Of a stretch of 64,000 nt of DNA, positions 50,835 to 59,674 are shown one piece after another (the stretch's first letter is position 1; each line of letters opens with the position of its first letter). The DNA is taken from assembly GCF_013184805.1 (NCBI RefSeq), contig NZ_JAATNG010000004.1, positions 309,478-373,477 on the forward strand. The letters are read 5' to 3'. Source of the stretch: Pseudoruegeria sp. HB172150 (lineage in GTDB: Bacteria > Pseudomonadota > Alphaproteobacteria > Rhodobacterales > Rhodobacteraceae). The position numbers and the translations under genes are program-made. The notes under the pieces were generated by a model, which saw nothing but the letters and a program-made list of their open reading frames with translations, made no database searches and was not told the origin of the DNA.

Positions 50835-53675
50835 ATGGGAGTGCAGCCAGATATCGAGCTAAGCCGTCCGGTGGGGGACACGCTGCGCAAGACCACCTGC
50901 TACATGTGCGCCTGCCGCTGCGGGATCGACGTGCATCTGAAGGATGGCAAGGTCCGCTATATCGAGGGCAACCGAGATCACCCGGTGAACAAGGGCGTGC
51001 TCTGCGGCAAGGGATCCGCCGGGATCATGCAGCATTATTCGCCCGCCCGGCTGCGTGCGCCGTTGAAGCGGGTGGGGCCACGCGGCTCAGGGCAGTTCAA
51101 GGAAATCAGCTGGGACGAGGCGCTGGATACCGCGGCCGACTGGCTGGGACAGATCCGCAGGACCGATCCGAAACGCCTTGCCTTCTTCACCGGCCGGGAT
51201 CAGAGCCAGTCGCTGACCGGGCTCTGGGCGATGCAGTTCGGCACGCCGAACTTCGCGGCCCACGGTGGGTTCTGTTCCGTCAACATGGCGGCGGGCGGGC
51301 TTTACACCTTCGGCGGCGCGTTCTGGGAATTCGGCGACCCCGACTGGGAGCTGACCAAGTACTTCATGCTGTTCGGGGTGGCAGAGGATCACGCCTCCAA
51401 CCCGATCAAGATCGGCATCGGCAAGCTGAAGGAACGCGGCGCCAAGATCGTCTCGGTCAACCCCGTCCGCACCGGATACAACGCTGTAGCAGACGAATGG
51501 GTCGGTATCCGGCCCGGCACTGACGGTCTGTTCGTCGGCGCCCTGATCTACGAGCTGTTCCGGACCGAACAGATCGACCTCGACTACCTCGTCCGCTACA
51601 CCAACGCGCCATGGCTGGTGGTTCAGGACGAGGGCGCCACGCAGGGCCTTTTCGCCCGCGACGAGGCCGGCAATCCGATGGTCTGGGACAAGCGCACCGG
51701 CGCTTTCGGCAATGGCCGCGCGGCAGAGATCCAGCCGGCGCTGACCGGCAGCTACACCCTCCCCGACGGCCGCACGGTCCGGCCCGTCTTCGAGCTGATG
51801 GCGGAGCGGTACCTGTCGGTGGACTATTCGCCTGAGACCGTGGCCGAGCGCACCGGCGTCCCCGCCGACCAGATGCGCCGCATCGCCGCCGAACTGGCGC
51901 ATGTGGCGTTCAGGGAAGAGATCGTGCTCGACCGCCCGTGGACCGATTGGGCCGGGCGCAGGCACGACAAGATGATCGGTCGCCCGATCAGCATGCACGC
52001 CATGCGCGGCATCTCGGCCCATTCCAACGGGTTCCAGACCTGCCGGATGATCCACATCCTGCAGATCCTCCTGGGCTCCATCGATTGCCCCGGTGGCTTC
52101 CGCTACAAGCCGCCATACCCCAAACAGACCCCGCCCAACCTGCTGCCCCACGGCGCGGCAGGCGACATCAAGCCCGAGATGCCGCTTGGCGGCCCGCACC
52201 TCGGTTTTCCGCACGGCCCCGAGCACTTGCTTCTGACCGACGAGGGCGGTCCAAGTCGTCTCGACAAGGGCTTCAGCTGGGACGCGCCGATGTCGGCGCA
52301 CGGGCTGATGCACATGGTCATCAACAACGCGGCGAAGAAGGATCCCTACGGCATCGACGTGCTGTTCATGTACATGGCGAATATGGCGTGGAACTCGTCG
52401 ATGAACGTGCCCGGCACGCTCGACGCGCTGACGGCGAAGGACGAGAACGGCGAATACAAGATCCCGAGGATCATCTATTCCGACGCCTACTACTCGGAAA
52501 CGGTCCCCTTCGCCGACCTGATCCTGCCCGACACCACCTATCTGGAACGGTGGGACTGCATCTCGCTGCTGGACCGTCCCATCTCCGAACCAGACCTCGT
52601 CGCCGACTCCATCCGCCACCCCGTGGTCGAACCCGACCGCGACGTGCGCGGGTTTCAGGAGGTGCTGATCGACCTCGGCCACCGCATCCGCCTGCCGGCC
52701 TTCACCAACGAGGACGGCTCGCCGAAATATCCCGGCGGATATCCCGACTACATGGTCAACCACCAGCGCAAGCCGGGCATCGGCCCGCTCGCCGGGTGGC
52801 GCGGCGAGGACGGCAGCGCATCCGCCGTCGGCGCGCCGAACCCCGACCAGCTGCAACGCTATCTCGACAACGGCAGCTTCTTCGGCCTGCCCATCGCGCC
52901 GGAGCATTCCTATTTCCGGCACGCCAACCGCGGCTACCTCGACTGGGGGATCGAGAAGGGCATCCGCATGTCCGCCGATCCCACGATCTTCCAGCTCTAT
53001 TCCGAACCTTTGCAGAAGTTCCGCCTCGCCGCGCTGGGCCACGGGCCGAAACAGCCCCCCGACACTCACCGCAAGCGCATCGTCGACCATTTCGACCCGC
53101 TGCCCTTCTGGTATCCACCGTTCGAGGAACAGATGGTCGAGGGCTTCCCGCTCCACGCCATCACCCAGCGGCCGATGCATATGTACCATTCCTGGGGCTC
53201 GCAGAATGCGTGGCTCCGGCAGATCACGGCGGCGAACCGGCTCTACATCCACACATCCGTGGGCCAGGGCATAGGTATCGAGGACGACGACTGGGTCTGG
53301 CTCACCTCGCATCTCGGCCGCGTCAGATGCCAGGTCCGGCTGATGGACGGCGTGAACCCGCACACCGTCTGGACCTGGAACGCCATCGGCAAGCGCCGCG
53401 GCGCCTGGGGGCTGGACGACGACGCGCCGGAATCGAACGAGGGGTTCCTGCTGAACCACCTGATCTCGGAACTGCTGCCCAAAGGTGGCGGCGGCTACCG
53501 CTACTCCAACTCCGACCCGATCACCGGGCAGGCGGCATGGTTCGACCTGCGCGTGAAGATCGAGAAGGCCGACGGCACCGGCACCGAGCCGCTGTTCGAG
53601 CCGCTGGGCAATGACAGCCAGCCTCCAGCGCCCGAAAAGCTCGCCTACGGCGCAAAGTTCCGGGACCGGACATGA
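50835..53675 (+). CDS. soeA: Sulfite dehydrogenase (quinone), molybdopterin subunit SoeA
   Basis: 946-residue molybdopterin oxidoreductase of the DMSO-reductase family. The [4Fe-4S] cysteines are at 22, 25, 29 and 57 (CYMCACRCG and GVLCGKG), and a possible Mo-ligand Cys lies in HGGFCSVNMAAGG. Size, lack of a Tat signal and the following FeS and DmsC-type subunits match SoeABC, which oxidises sulfite to sulfate at the cytoplasmic face and feeds the quinone pool (known in purple sulfur bacteria and Ruegeria). The start is the ATG at 50835. A polysulfide or other oxyanion substrate cannot be excluded. Confidence 0.85.
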   Translation: MGVQPDIELSRPVGDTLRKTTCYMCACRCGIDVHLKDGKVRYIEGNRDHPVNKGVLCGKGSAGIMQHYSPARLRAPLKRVGPRGSGQFKEISWDEALDTAADWLGQIRRTDPKRLAFFTGRDQSQSLTGLWAMQFGTPNFAAHGGFCSVNMAAGGLYTFGGAFWEFGDPDWELTKYFMLFGVAEDHASNPIKIGIGKLKERGAKIVSVNPVRTGYNAVADEWVGIRPGTDGLFVGALIYELFRTEQIDLDYLVRYTNAPWLVVQDEGATQGLFARDEAGNPMVWDKRTGAFGNGRAAEIQPALTGSYTLPDGRTVRPVFELMAERYLSVDYSPETVAERTGVPADQMRRIAAELAHVAFREEIVLDRPWTDWAGRRHDKMIGRPISMHAMRGISAHSNGFQTCRMIHILQILLGSIDCPGGFRYKPPYPKQTPPNLLPHGAAGDIKPEMPLGGPHLGFPHGPEHLLLTDEGGPSRLDKGFSWDAPMSAHGLMHMVINNAAKKDPYGIDVLFMYMANMAWNSSMNVPGTLDALTAKDENGEYKIPRIIYSDAYYSETVPFADLILPDTTYLERWDCISLLDRPISEPDLVADSIRHPVVEPDRDVRGFQEVLIDLGHRIRLPAFTNEDGSPKYPGGYPDYMVNHQRKPGIGPLAGWRGEDGSASAVGAPNPDQLQRYLDNGSFFGLPIAPEHSYFRHANRGYLDWGIEKGIRMSADPTIFQLYSEPLQKFRLAALGHGPKQPPDTHRKRIVDHFDPLPFWYPPFEEQMVEGFPLHAITQRPMHMYHSWGSQNAWLRQITAANRLYIHTSVGQGIGIEDDDWVWLTSHLGRVRCQVRLMDGVNPHTVWTWNAIGKRRGAWGLDDDAPESNEGFLLNHLISELLPKGGGGYRYSNSDPITGQAAWFDLRVKIEKADGTGTEPLFEPLGNDSQPPAPEKLAYGAKFRDRT

Positions 53676-54409
53676 CCTCGCTTCCCAACAGCACCGAAAG
53701 GAAACTCGGCCTCGTCATCGACCTCGACATCTGCGTCGGCTGCCATGCCTGCGTAACCTCCTGCAAGGAATGGAACACCGGCGGATATTCCGCCCCGCTG
53801 TCGGATCACGACCCCTACGGCGCCGACCCGTCCGGCGCCTGGCTGAACCGCGTCCACAGCTTCGAAGTGACTGACGGCGACTGGTCGCGCACCGTGCATT
53901 TCCCGCGCTCCTGCCTGCATTGCGAGGAGCCCGCCTGCGTCACCGTCTGCCCCACCGGCGCCAGCTACAAGCGCGTCGAAGACGGCATCGTTCTGGTGAA
54001 CCCGGACACCTGCATCGGCTGCAAGCTGTGCTCCTGGGCCTGCCCCTACGGCGCGCGGGAATACGATTACGATCACGGCGTGATGAAGAAATGCACCCTC
54101 TGCGTCGACCGCATCTATAACGAGACCATCCCGGAGGAAGACCGCATCCCCGCCTGCGTCCGTGCCTGCCCGACCGGCGCGCGGGCCTTCGGCGATCTCG
54201 GCGATCCGGACAGCGACGTGTCGCAGTCGGTCGAGGAACGCGGCGGTTTCAACCTGCTGGAGGAGTTCGGCTACAAGCCCGTCAACAAGTACCTGCCGCC
54301 GCGAAAGCCCGTGGAGCCGCTGCCGCAGGCGGCCGAGGAAGCACCCGCAAACACCGGCTCGCGCCTCGAAAAACTCTTCGCCTGGGCCGACCGGGCCCTG
54401 TCGCGCTGA
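53672..54409 (+). CDS. soeB: Sulfite dehydrogenase iron-sulfur subunit SoeB
   Basis: 245-residue ferredoxin-like electron-transfer subunit. Four cysteine clusters are visible: CVGCHACVTSCKEW, CLHCEEPACVTVCPTG, CIGCKLCSWACPYG and CTLCVDRI with CVRACPTGAR, so four [4Fe-4S] centres are expected. It passes electrons from SoeA to the membrane subunit. Its ATG overlaps the soeA stop, and soeC follows after 7 bases. Confidence 0.9.
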   Translation: MTSLPNSTERKLGLVIDLDICVGCHACVTSCKEWNTGGYSAPLSDHDPYGADPSGAWLNRVHSFEVTDGDWSRTVHFPRSCLHCEEPACVTVCPTGASYKRVEDGIVLVNPDTCIGCKLCSWACPYGAREYDYDHGVMKKCTLCVDRIYNETIPEEDRIPACVRACPTGARAFGDLGDPDSDVSQSVEERGGFNLLEEFGYKPVNKYLPPRKPVEPLPQAAEEAPANTGSRLEKLFAWADRALSR

Positions 54410-54416
54410 GGGGCCG

Positions 54417-55352
54417 ATGCATCCCGCCTATTCCGTCATCTTCTTCACCACCGCCTCCGGCGCGGGATACGGGCTGTTGTTCTGGCTTTCCCTGGCGCAT
54501 CTGCTCGGGCTGCTGCCGGGGGACGGTTGGACGGGCTTCACGACCATCGCCGTCGCGCTGGTCCTGATCACCATGGGCCTCCTCAGCTCCACCCTGCATC
54601 TCGGCCGCCCGGAACGCGCCATCCGCGCGTTTTCGCAATGGCGCAGCTCCTGGCTGTCGCGGGAGGGCGTGGCAGCAGTCGCGACCTACGTTCCCAGCGG
54701 GCTTCTGGCGCTGTTCTGGCTGACCGGGACGGAATCGATCTGGACGCCCGTGCTGGCGCTGCTCTCCGCTGCGGGCGCCGTTGTCACCGTCTATTGCACC
54801 GGCATGATCTATGCCTCGCTGCGGACGATCCGGCAGTGGAACCTGCCGCTGGTCCCGCTGATCTACCTCGTCCTGTCCGCCGCCTCTGGCGCGCTGCTTT
54901 TCGCGTTGTTCATGGCGCTGTTCGGCTATGGCTCCGTCTGGATCGGCGTCGTCGCATTGCTCGCGACCCTGGCCGCCGGCGGTCTGAAGATCGCGTATTT
55001 CGCCGAGATCGACGGTAATCCGGGGCGCTACACCGCCGCCATGGCGCTGGGGTTGGGGAAGGACGGTATCCGCCAGCTCGACCCGCCGCACACGCGGCCG
55101 AATTTCGTGATGCGCGAGATGGGGTATTCCGTCGCCCGCAAGCATGCCCAAAAGCTGCGGCGCCTTGCGCTGCTCTGCCTCTGCGCCCTGCCGGTTCTGT
55201 TCACCGTCGCGGCGCTGCTGACACCGCTGAGCACAACGTTCTACCTGCTTGCGGTACTGAGTGCTGCGCTCGGTCTGGTGACCGAGCGCTGGCTTTTCTT
55301 TGCCGAGGCAGAGCATGTTTCCATGCTCTACTATGGCGCTGCACGCGCCTGA
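54417..55352 (+). CDS. soeC: Sulfite dehydrogenase membrane anchor SoeC (DmsC type)
   Basis: 311-residue inner-membrane protein with about eight or nine spans of the DmsC/NrfD group; it anchors SoeAB and delivers electrons to quinone. STLHLGRPERAIRAFSQWRS and SWLSREG are family signatures. The ATG at 54417 is 7 bases after soeB. It converges on a small zinc-ribbon protein gene with a 15-base gap. Confidence 0.9.
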   Translation: MHPAYSVIFFTTASGAGYGLLFWLSLAHLLGLLPGDGWTGFTTIAVALVLITMGLLSSTLHLGRPERAIRAFSQWRSSWLSREGVAAVATYVPSGLLALFWLTGTESIWTPVLALLSAAGAVVTVYCTGMIYASLRTIRQWNLPLVPLIYLVLSAASGALLFALFMALFGYGSVWIGVVALLATLAAGGLKIAYFAEIDGNPGRYTAAMALGLGKDGIRQLDPPHTRPNFVMREMGYSVARKHAQKLRRLALLCLCALPVLFTVAALLTPLSTTFYLLAVLSAALGLVTERWLFFAEAEHVSMLYYGAARA

Positions 55353-55367
55353 GTCTGATGGGCCACG

Positions 55368-55541
55368 TCAGTGAAGGCTGAAGGCTGCTGCGGCAGGGAC
55401 GCCGACGCAGACTGCTGTCACTCCGACCCAGAACAGCCCCCGCTGATAAAAGGCCTTCGGAGCGTAACAGTAGCCACACCGATTGTGTGCCAAACGCATT
55501 TTGTGCCCGCACTCGTGGCAGGTAAATATTCTTATAGCCAT
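55368..55541 (-). CDS. Small zinc-ribbon membrane protein (57 residues)
   Basis: MAIRIFTCHECGHKMRLAHN then RCGYCYAPKAFYQRG: a CxxC pair followed by a second CxxC form a zinc ribbon, then one hydrophobic helix (LFWVGVTAVCVGVPAAAAF). The pattern is too specific to be chance, but I do not know the family and the ribosome binding site is weak. An upstream start at 55622 is possible, but it would add an unlike stretch. Confidence 0.55.
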   Translation of the reverse strand: MAIRIFTCHECGHKMRLAHNRCGYCYAPKAFYQRGLFWVGVTAVCVGVPAAAAFSLH

Positions 55542-55778
55542 GATCCAAAGAGCCGGTGTTCTGCCAGTCGTTCTTTCCGCAGCTCCCGCGGATTTTGCTA
55601 ACACAGAAAATCGAACCCACAATCACACAGAAGAGCGTTTTTACGGCTATTCAACTGAAAAGTGTCCTATTTTTGCGTTTTCGGTCGTTACTTTGTGGCA
55701 GGCCGCCCAATTTGTTGGCGTCTGCAAAGACGCGAGGTCGCTGACCTGATCGCCGGCGAGTGTGAAGGCGAGTCGCTT

Positions 55779-55790
55779 TGGTATACAGAA
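55779..55790 (+). promoter_or_regulatory. GntR-type half-palindromic box 1
   Basis: TGGTATACAGAA contains the GTATAC palindrome typical of FadR-subfamily operators and repeats as TTGTATACAGAA 62 bases downstream. It lies 110 bases before the GntR start. Confidence 0.45.
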
Positions 55791-55840
55791 ACTGCGAATT
55801 GCCCCGCCGGCAGGGCAATCAGAATTCGTTTGACTGCCAA

Positions 55841-55852
55841 TTGTATACAGAA
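55841..55852 (+). promoter_or_regulatory. GntR-type half-palindromic box 2
   Basis: TTGTATACAGAA, direct repeat of box 1, 48 bases before the GntR ATG. TGTATACA is a perfect 8-bp palindrome, the best candidate operator for autoregulation and for control of the catabolic cluster. Confidence 0.5.
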
Positions 55853-55899
55853 TAAACCGATCCCGAATTCCGGTGAACGAGTTGCCGAAGGGAGGAGCG

Positions 55900-56634
55900 A
55901 TGCCTGGCACAGAGCGGGTATCCCAGTTCGAAAAGGCGCTGCTTGAGCTGCGGTCGGCGATCCTGACCGGCCAGTTCGAGGCCAATTCGAGGCTGGCAGA
56001 GACCGCCCTGGCCGAGCGCCTTGGCATTTCGCGTACCCCCCTGCGGCAGGCGATGGACCGGCTGGTCGAGGAAGGTCTGCTAGAGCGGGCCGAGACCGGC
56101 CGCTGCCGTGTCGCCAGCTTCACCATGGACGACATCATCGACGCGATCGAGATGCGCGGCGTGATCGAGGGCACTGCTGCCCGGCTCGCCGCCGAACGCG
56201 GCGCCGATCCCGAACTGGTCAAGGAATGCCGCGAGGTGCTGGCCGGGCTGGACCGGGCCACCGCCAAGCCGGACGCCATCGATTTCCGCAGCTATGTGCG
56301 CCTGAACGGGCGGTTCCACGAGCTTATCTCCATGTTCTCGGGCAGCCGGGTCGTGCAGCGCGAGGTCGAACGCGCCAGCCGCCTGCCGCTGGCCTCGCCC
56401 AGCGCGTTCCTGCAGGGGCAGGAAGTGATCGAGGCGTTCCTGTCCTCGCTTCCCCGCGCCCAGCGCCAGCACCACCAGATCTTCGAAGCGATCCTCGCCC
56501 GCGAAGGTGCGCGGGCCGAGGCGCTGGCGCGCGAACATGCGCGGCTGGCCCGCGAGAACCTCAAATACGCCTTGCAGGCCGGGCCGGATCTTGCCGAGCA
56601 CGTGCCTGGCCTGGCGCTCGTTTCCAACTCTTAA
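55900..56634 (+). CDS. GntR-family regulator (FadR/FCD subfamily)
   Basis: 244-residue regulator: an N-terminal winged helix (LAETALAERLGISRTPLRQA, LVEEGLLERAETGRCRVASF) and a C-terminal helical FCD ligand-binding domain with metal-binding His residues (FHELISMFSGS, QHHQIFEAI). The ATG at 55900 follows GGGAGGAG. It precedes the demethylase-TRAP-hydroxylase cluster on the same strand and is very probably its local regulator. The ligand is unknown, presumably the substrate or a product. Confidence 0.92.
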   Translation: MPGTERVSQFEKALLELRSAILTGQFEANSRLAETALAERLGISRTPLRQAMDRLVEEGLLERAETGRCRVASFTMDDIIDAIEMRGVIEGTAARLAAERGADPELVKECREVLAGLDRATAKPDAIDFRSYVRLNGRFHELISMFSGSRVVQREVERASRLPLASPSAFLQGQEVIEAFLSSLPRAQRQHHQIFEAILAREGARAEALAREHARLARENLKYALQAGPDLAEHVPGLALVSNS

Positions 56635-56655
56635 TCTCTTAGGGAGGACTACCTC

Positions 56656-58062
56656 ATGCCCAGCCTCAGCGACGTGATGGCGCAACACAAGAACCCGGTG
56701 GAGATGCTTCGCAACTCCAAGATCGGGATGTACGTCTATCCGGTGGTCGCACCGGAATTCGTCAACTGGCGCGACGAACAGCGTGCATGGCGCGAGACCG
56801 CGGTGCTGTTCGACCAGACGCACCACATGGACGAGGTCATCGTCGAAGGCCCGCAGGCCACCGAGTTCCTCGCCTATCACGGCATCAACGGCTTCGGTAA
56901 CTTCGACCTGAACCGCGCTAAGCACTACGTTCCGGTCACCCCGAACGGCCACGTGATCGGCGACCACATCATCTTCCGCGAGCGCGAGGACAAGTACATC
57001 CTCGTCGGCCGCGCCCCGACCTCGAACTGGCTGATGTTCGCCGCCGCCTGGGGCAAGTGGAACGTCCGCCTGCGTTACGACCCCCGCAGCCCGAGCCGCC
57101 CCGAGGGCGAGCGCGTCCTGCGCGAGCATTACCGCTTCCAGATCCAGGGCCCCGACGCGCCGAAGATCTTTGAAAAGATGAACGGCGGCCCGATCCCGGA
57201 TATCAAGTTCTTCCATGTCGACTGGATCAACATCGGCTCCAAGAAGGTGCAGGCGCTGCGCCACGGCATGTCCGGCGCGCCGGGGCTTGAGGTCTGGGGG
57301 CCGTACAAGGACAAGGACTACATCCACTCGACCATCCTGCAGGCCGCGAAGGACGCCGGCGTCAACCTGGTGCAGTGCGGCAGCCGCGCCTATTCCACCA
57401 ACACGCTGGAATCGGGCTGGATCCCGTCGCCGCTGCCGGGCATCTACACCGGTGACGGCATGCTGGCCGATTACCGCGACTGGCTCGGCTCCGACATGTA
57501 CGAAGCCGCGGGCGCCATCGGCGGTTCGTTCGTCTCCGACAACATCGAAGACTACTACGTGAACCCGTTCGAACTGGGCTACGACTTCTACATCGGCTGG
57601 AAGAAGGACGACTTCGTCGGCAAGGAAGCCCTGCTGAAGATGAAGGAATCCGGCACCAACCGGAAGAAGGTGACCTTCGAGTTCAACAAGGAAGACGTGC
57701 TGAAAGTCATCGCGTCCGCCTTCGAACAGGGCACGCCTTACAAGTGGATCGACTTCCCGCAGCCGAACTACGCCTCCTCGACCGCAGACATGGTCATGCA
57801 GGGCGACAAGATGGTCGGCATGTCGATGTTCAACGGCTACTCGTTCAACGAACGCTGCCTGCTGTCGCTCGGCGTGGTCGACCAGTCGGTCGAAATCGGC
57901 GACGTGCTGACCCTGAAATGGGGCGAGCCGGAACCGACCGGCAAGACCTCGACCGAAAAGCACAAGCAGACCGAGATCCGCGTTCGTGTCTCGCCGACGC
58001 CGTACTCGGCCGAAGCACGCGAAAACTACGCCGACAGCTGGCGGACCAAGGCCGCGGAATAA
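56656..58062 (+). CDS. GcvT-fold methyltransferase, LigM/DesA-like (THF-dependent aryl O-demethylase candidate)
   Basis: 468-residue aminomethyltransferase-fold protein. Its length and sequence style (EFVNWRDEQRAWRETAVLFD, HHMDEVIVEGPQATEFLAYH) resemble the tetrahydrofolate-dependent O-demethylases LigM (vanillate/3-O-methylgallate) and DesA (syringate), rather than the shorter GcvT or the DMSP demethylase DmdA. It would move a methyl group from the substrate to THF in the cytoplasm. The gene lies 21 bases after the GntR gene and has a strong ribosome binding site (AGGGAGGAC). The substrate is not certain. Confidence 0.75.
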   Translation: MPSLSDVMAQHKNPVEMLRNSKIGMYVYPVVAPEFVNWRDEQRAWRETAVLFDQTHHMDEVIVEGPQATEFLAYHGINGFGNFDLNRAKHYVPVTPNGHVIGDHIIFREREDKYILVGRAPTSNWLMFAAAWGKWNVRLRYDPRSPSRPEGERVLREHYRFQIQGPDAPKIFEKMNGGPIPDIKFFHVDWINIGSKKVQALRHGMSGAPGLEVWGPYKDKDYIHSTILQAAKDAGVNLVQCGSRAYSTNTLESGWIPSPLPGIYTGDGMLADYRDWLGSDMYEAAGAIGGSFVSDNIEDYYVNPFELGYDFYIGWKKDDFVGKEALLKMKESGTNRKKVTFEFNKEDVLKVIASAFEQGTPYKWIDFPQPNYASSTADMVMQGDKMVGMSMFNGYSFNERCLLSLGVVDQSVEIGDVLTLKWGEPEPTGKTSTEKHKQTEIRVRVSPTPYSAEARENYADSWRTKAAE

Positions 58063-58080
58063 CGCGGAAATTACTTTGCG

Positions 58081-58112
58081 CGGGGCGCAGCCTGCAGATA
58101 GGTTGCGCCCCG
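58081..58112 (+). terminator. Stem-loop between the demethylase and dctP genes
   Basis: CGGGGCGCAGCC-tgcagata-GGTTGCGCCCCG is a 12-bp stem (one G-U) 18 bases after the demethylase stop and 55 before dctP. It has no U-tract, so it more likely partially terminates or protects mRNA ends to adjust the binding protein's level. Confidence 0.6.
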
Positions 58113-58167
58113 TACACATCGCTTGCAGCCCGGTCCTGATGGTCCGGGCGTAACCGGGAGGGAACCC

Positions 58168-59148
58168 ATGAAATTCGACAAGATCCTCGCCGCGGCCGCC
58201 GTGGCCGTCGCCGCCACGTCGCTGCCCGTCGGTGCAAAAGAGCTGAAATACGCGTCCTTCACGCCGCCGCAGCACACCGTGACCGCCGCCGTCATCGACA
58301 AGATGAACGACGAGCTGTCCGGCGCCACCGGTGGCGAACTGACCGTGCGCGGTTACTTCGGCGGTGAACTCGGCGCCGGTCCGGCGGAACAGTACGTGCG
58401 CGTCCTGCAGGGCGTCGCCGACCTGTCCTGGGGCCTGCCGGGCTACACCTCGTCGCAGTTCCCCAAGACCATGATCGTCGAGATGCCGGGCGCTGTGCCA
58501 GAGGGCAAGACCGGCTATGACCTGATCTGGGACAACATCGACGCCCTGAAAGAGGAGTTCCCGGGCACCATTCCGGTGGCGCTTTGGACCTCCGAGCCCA
58601 ACGCCTTCATCATGAAGGATGTCGCGGTACATTCGCCCGAGGATATCGCCGGCCTGAAGATCCGCGTCGCGGGTTCCACCGCCGCCGAGGTTGCCGCCGC
58701 TCTGGGCGCCACCCCGGTGCAGATGCCGATGACCGAGGTCTACAACGCGCTGCAGACCGGCTTGATCGACGGCGTCATCTCGGGTGTCTCGACCCTGTCG
58801 GACTTCAAACTCGAAGAAGTCGCGACCCACATCACCACCGGCGCGCCGCTTGGCCGCCTGACCTTCTTCACCGTGCTGAACCAGTCGACCTATGACGGGC
58901 TCTCCGACGACGAGAAGGCAGCGATGGACGCGGTCATCGGCCGTGACCTGTCGAAGAGCGCCGAGGATGCCTGGAACGCCACCGCCGACGAAGCGCTGAG
59001 CTCCGCGGTCGACTCCGGTTCGGTCGAACTGATCGAGCTGAGCGACGACGAAGCAAAGGCCTTCGCCGATCTGGTGGAGCCGGTGTCGATGAGCTATGCC
59101 GAGTCCATCGGCGGCGGCGATCTGCTCAAGTCCATGATGGGCGAATAA
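58168..59148 (+). CDS. TRAP transporter substrate-binding protein (DctP type)
   Basis: 326-residue periplasmic binding protein with a signal peptide (MKFDKILAAAAVAVAATSLP) and a DctP fold. Typical motifs are VRVLQGVADLSWGLPGY, GLKIRVAGSTAAEVAAALGA, PVQMPMTEVYNALQTGLIDG. It captures an organic acid for the membrane subunits that follow. The start is behind GGGAGGGA. It is the first of the dctP-dctQ-dctM set. Confidence 0.92.
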   Translation: MKFDKILAAAAVAVAATSLPVGAKELKYASFTPPQHTVTAAVIDKMNDELSGATGGELTVRGYFGGELGAGPAEQYVRVLQGVADLSWGLPGYTSSQFPKTMIVEMPGAVPEGKTGYDLIWDNIDALKEEFPGTIPVALWTSEPNAFIMKDVAVHSPEDIAGLKIRVAGSTAAEVAAALGATPVQMPMTEVYNALQTGLIDGVISGVSTLSDFKLEEVATHITTGAPLGRLTFFTVLNQSTYDGLSDDEKAAMDAVIGRDLSKSAEDAWNATADEALSSAVDSGSVELIELSDDEAKAFADLVEPVSMSYAESIGGGDLLKSMMGE

Positions 59149-59155
59149 GGGGCTT

Positions 59156-59674
59156 ATGGAAGCACTTAGAAAGATTGCGGACGGGCTGATCGGCCTGTCC
59201 GCGGCTATCGGATCCCTCGGACTCCTCGTGGTGGTCGGGGTGATCCTTGTTGACGTGATCGGGCGCGCCTTCGGCAGCCCGCTTTTCGGCTCTCAGGACA
59301 TGGTGACCATGGGCATGGTCATCATCGTCTTCGGCGGCATGGCCCTGTGCGACCGCACCGGCGGCCACGTCGCCGTCGATGTGTTCGAGAACCACTTTCC
59401 GCGCGGCTTCAACCGGGCCGTCGACGTGATCGCGGCGCTTCTGGGCGCCATCATCTTCTTCGGCATCGCCTGGACCATCTGGGAAAGCTCGCAGATCAGC
59501 CGGATGCTGAACCTCTCCACCAACCTGCTTCGCCTGCCCAAGGCCTGGTTCCAATGGGCTCTGATGGGCTTTGCCATCGTGACCGCGCTTGGCATGCTGC
59601 TGCGCGCGGCCGAGCTGGCGTTCCGGGGCCGTGACATCCGCGGCGAAAGCCATTCGGGCGAAGAACCTTTATGA
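59156..59674 (+). CDS. TRAP transporter small permease (DctQ type)
   Basis: 172-residue four-helix membrane protein. The DctQ pattern GVILVDVIGRAFGSPLFGSQ and AWFQWALMGFAIVTAL is clear. It is needed with DctM for sodium-driven uptake. The gene begins 7 bases after dctP and overlaps dctM by 4 bases. Confidence 0.9.
   Translation: MEALRKIADGLIGLSAAIGSLGLLVVVGVILVDVIGRAFGSPLFGSQDMVTMGMVIIVFGGMALCDRTGGHVAVDVFENHFPRGFNRAVDVIAALLGAIIFFGIAWTIWESSQISRMLNLSTNLLRLPKAWFQWALMGFAIVTALGMLLRAAELAFRGRDIRGESHSGEEPL

Larger units (their letters stand above)
55542..55899. other. Regulatory region upstream of the GntR gene
   Basis: 358 bases without a supported gene, less GC-rich than the rest of the window around 55560-55700. 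It contains two GTATACAGAA boxes and a hairpin, ATTGCCC-cgccggca-GGGCAAT (55798-55819), between them. Confidence 0.5.

Noticed and set aside
51087..53459. Open frame of 790 codons antisense to soeA
   Set aside because: Fully covered by soeA, which has clear FeS and Mo-cofactor motifs. No domain in the antisense product.
56656..58062. DMSP demethylase DmdA as identity for the GcvT-fold gene
   Set aside because: At 468 residues it is about 100 longer than DmdA or GcvT, and its sequence style and neighbours fit LigM/DesA-like proteins better.
56080..58830. Open frame of 916 codons antisense to GntR, demethylase and dctP genes
   Set aside because: It crosses three well-supported genes on the other strand. 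His/Asp/Val/Gly-rich product is typical of a reverse-strand shadow.
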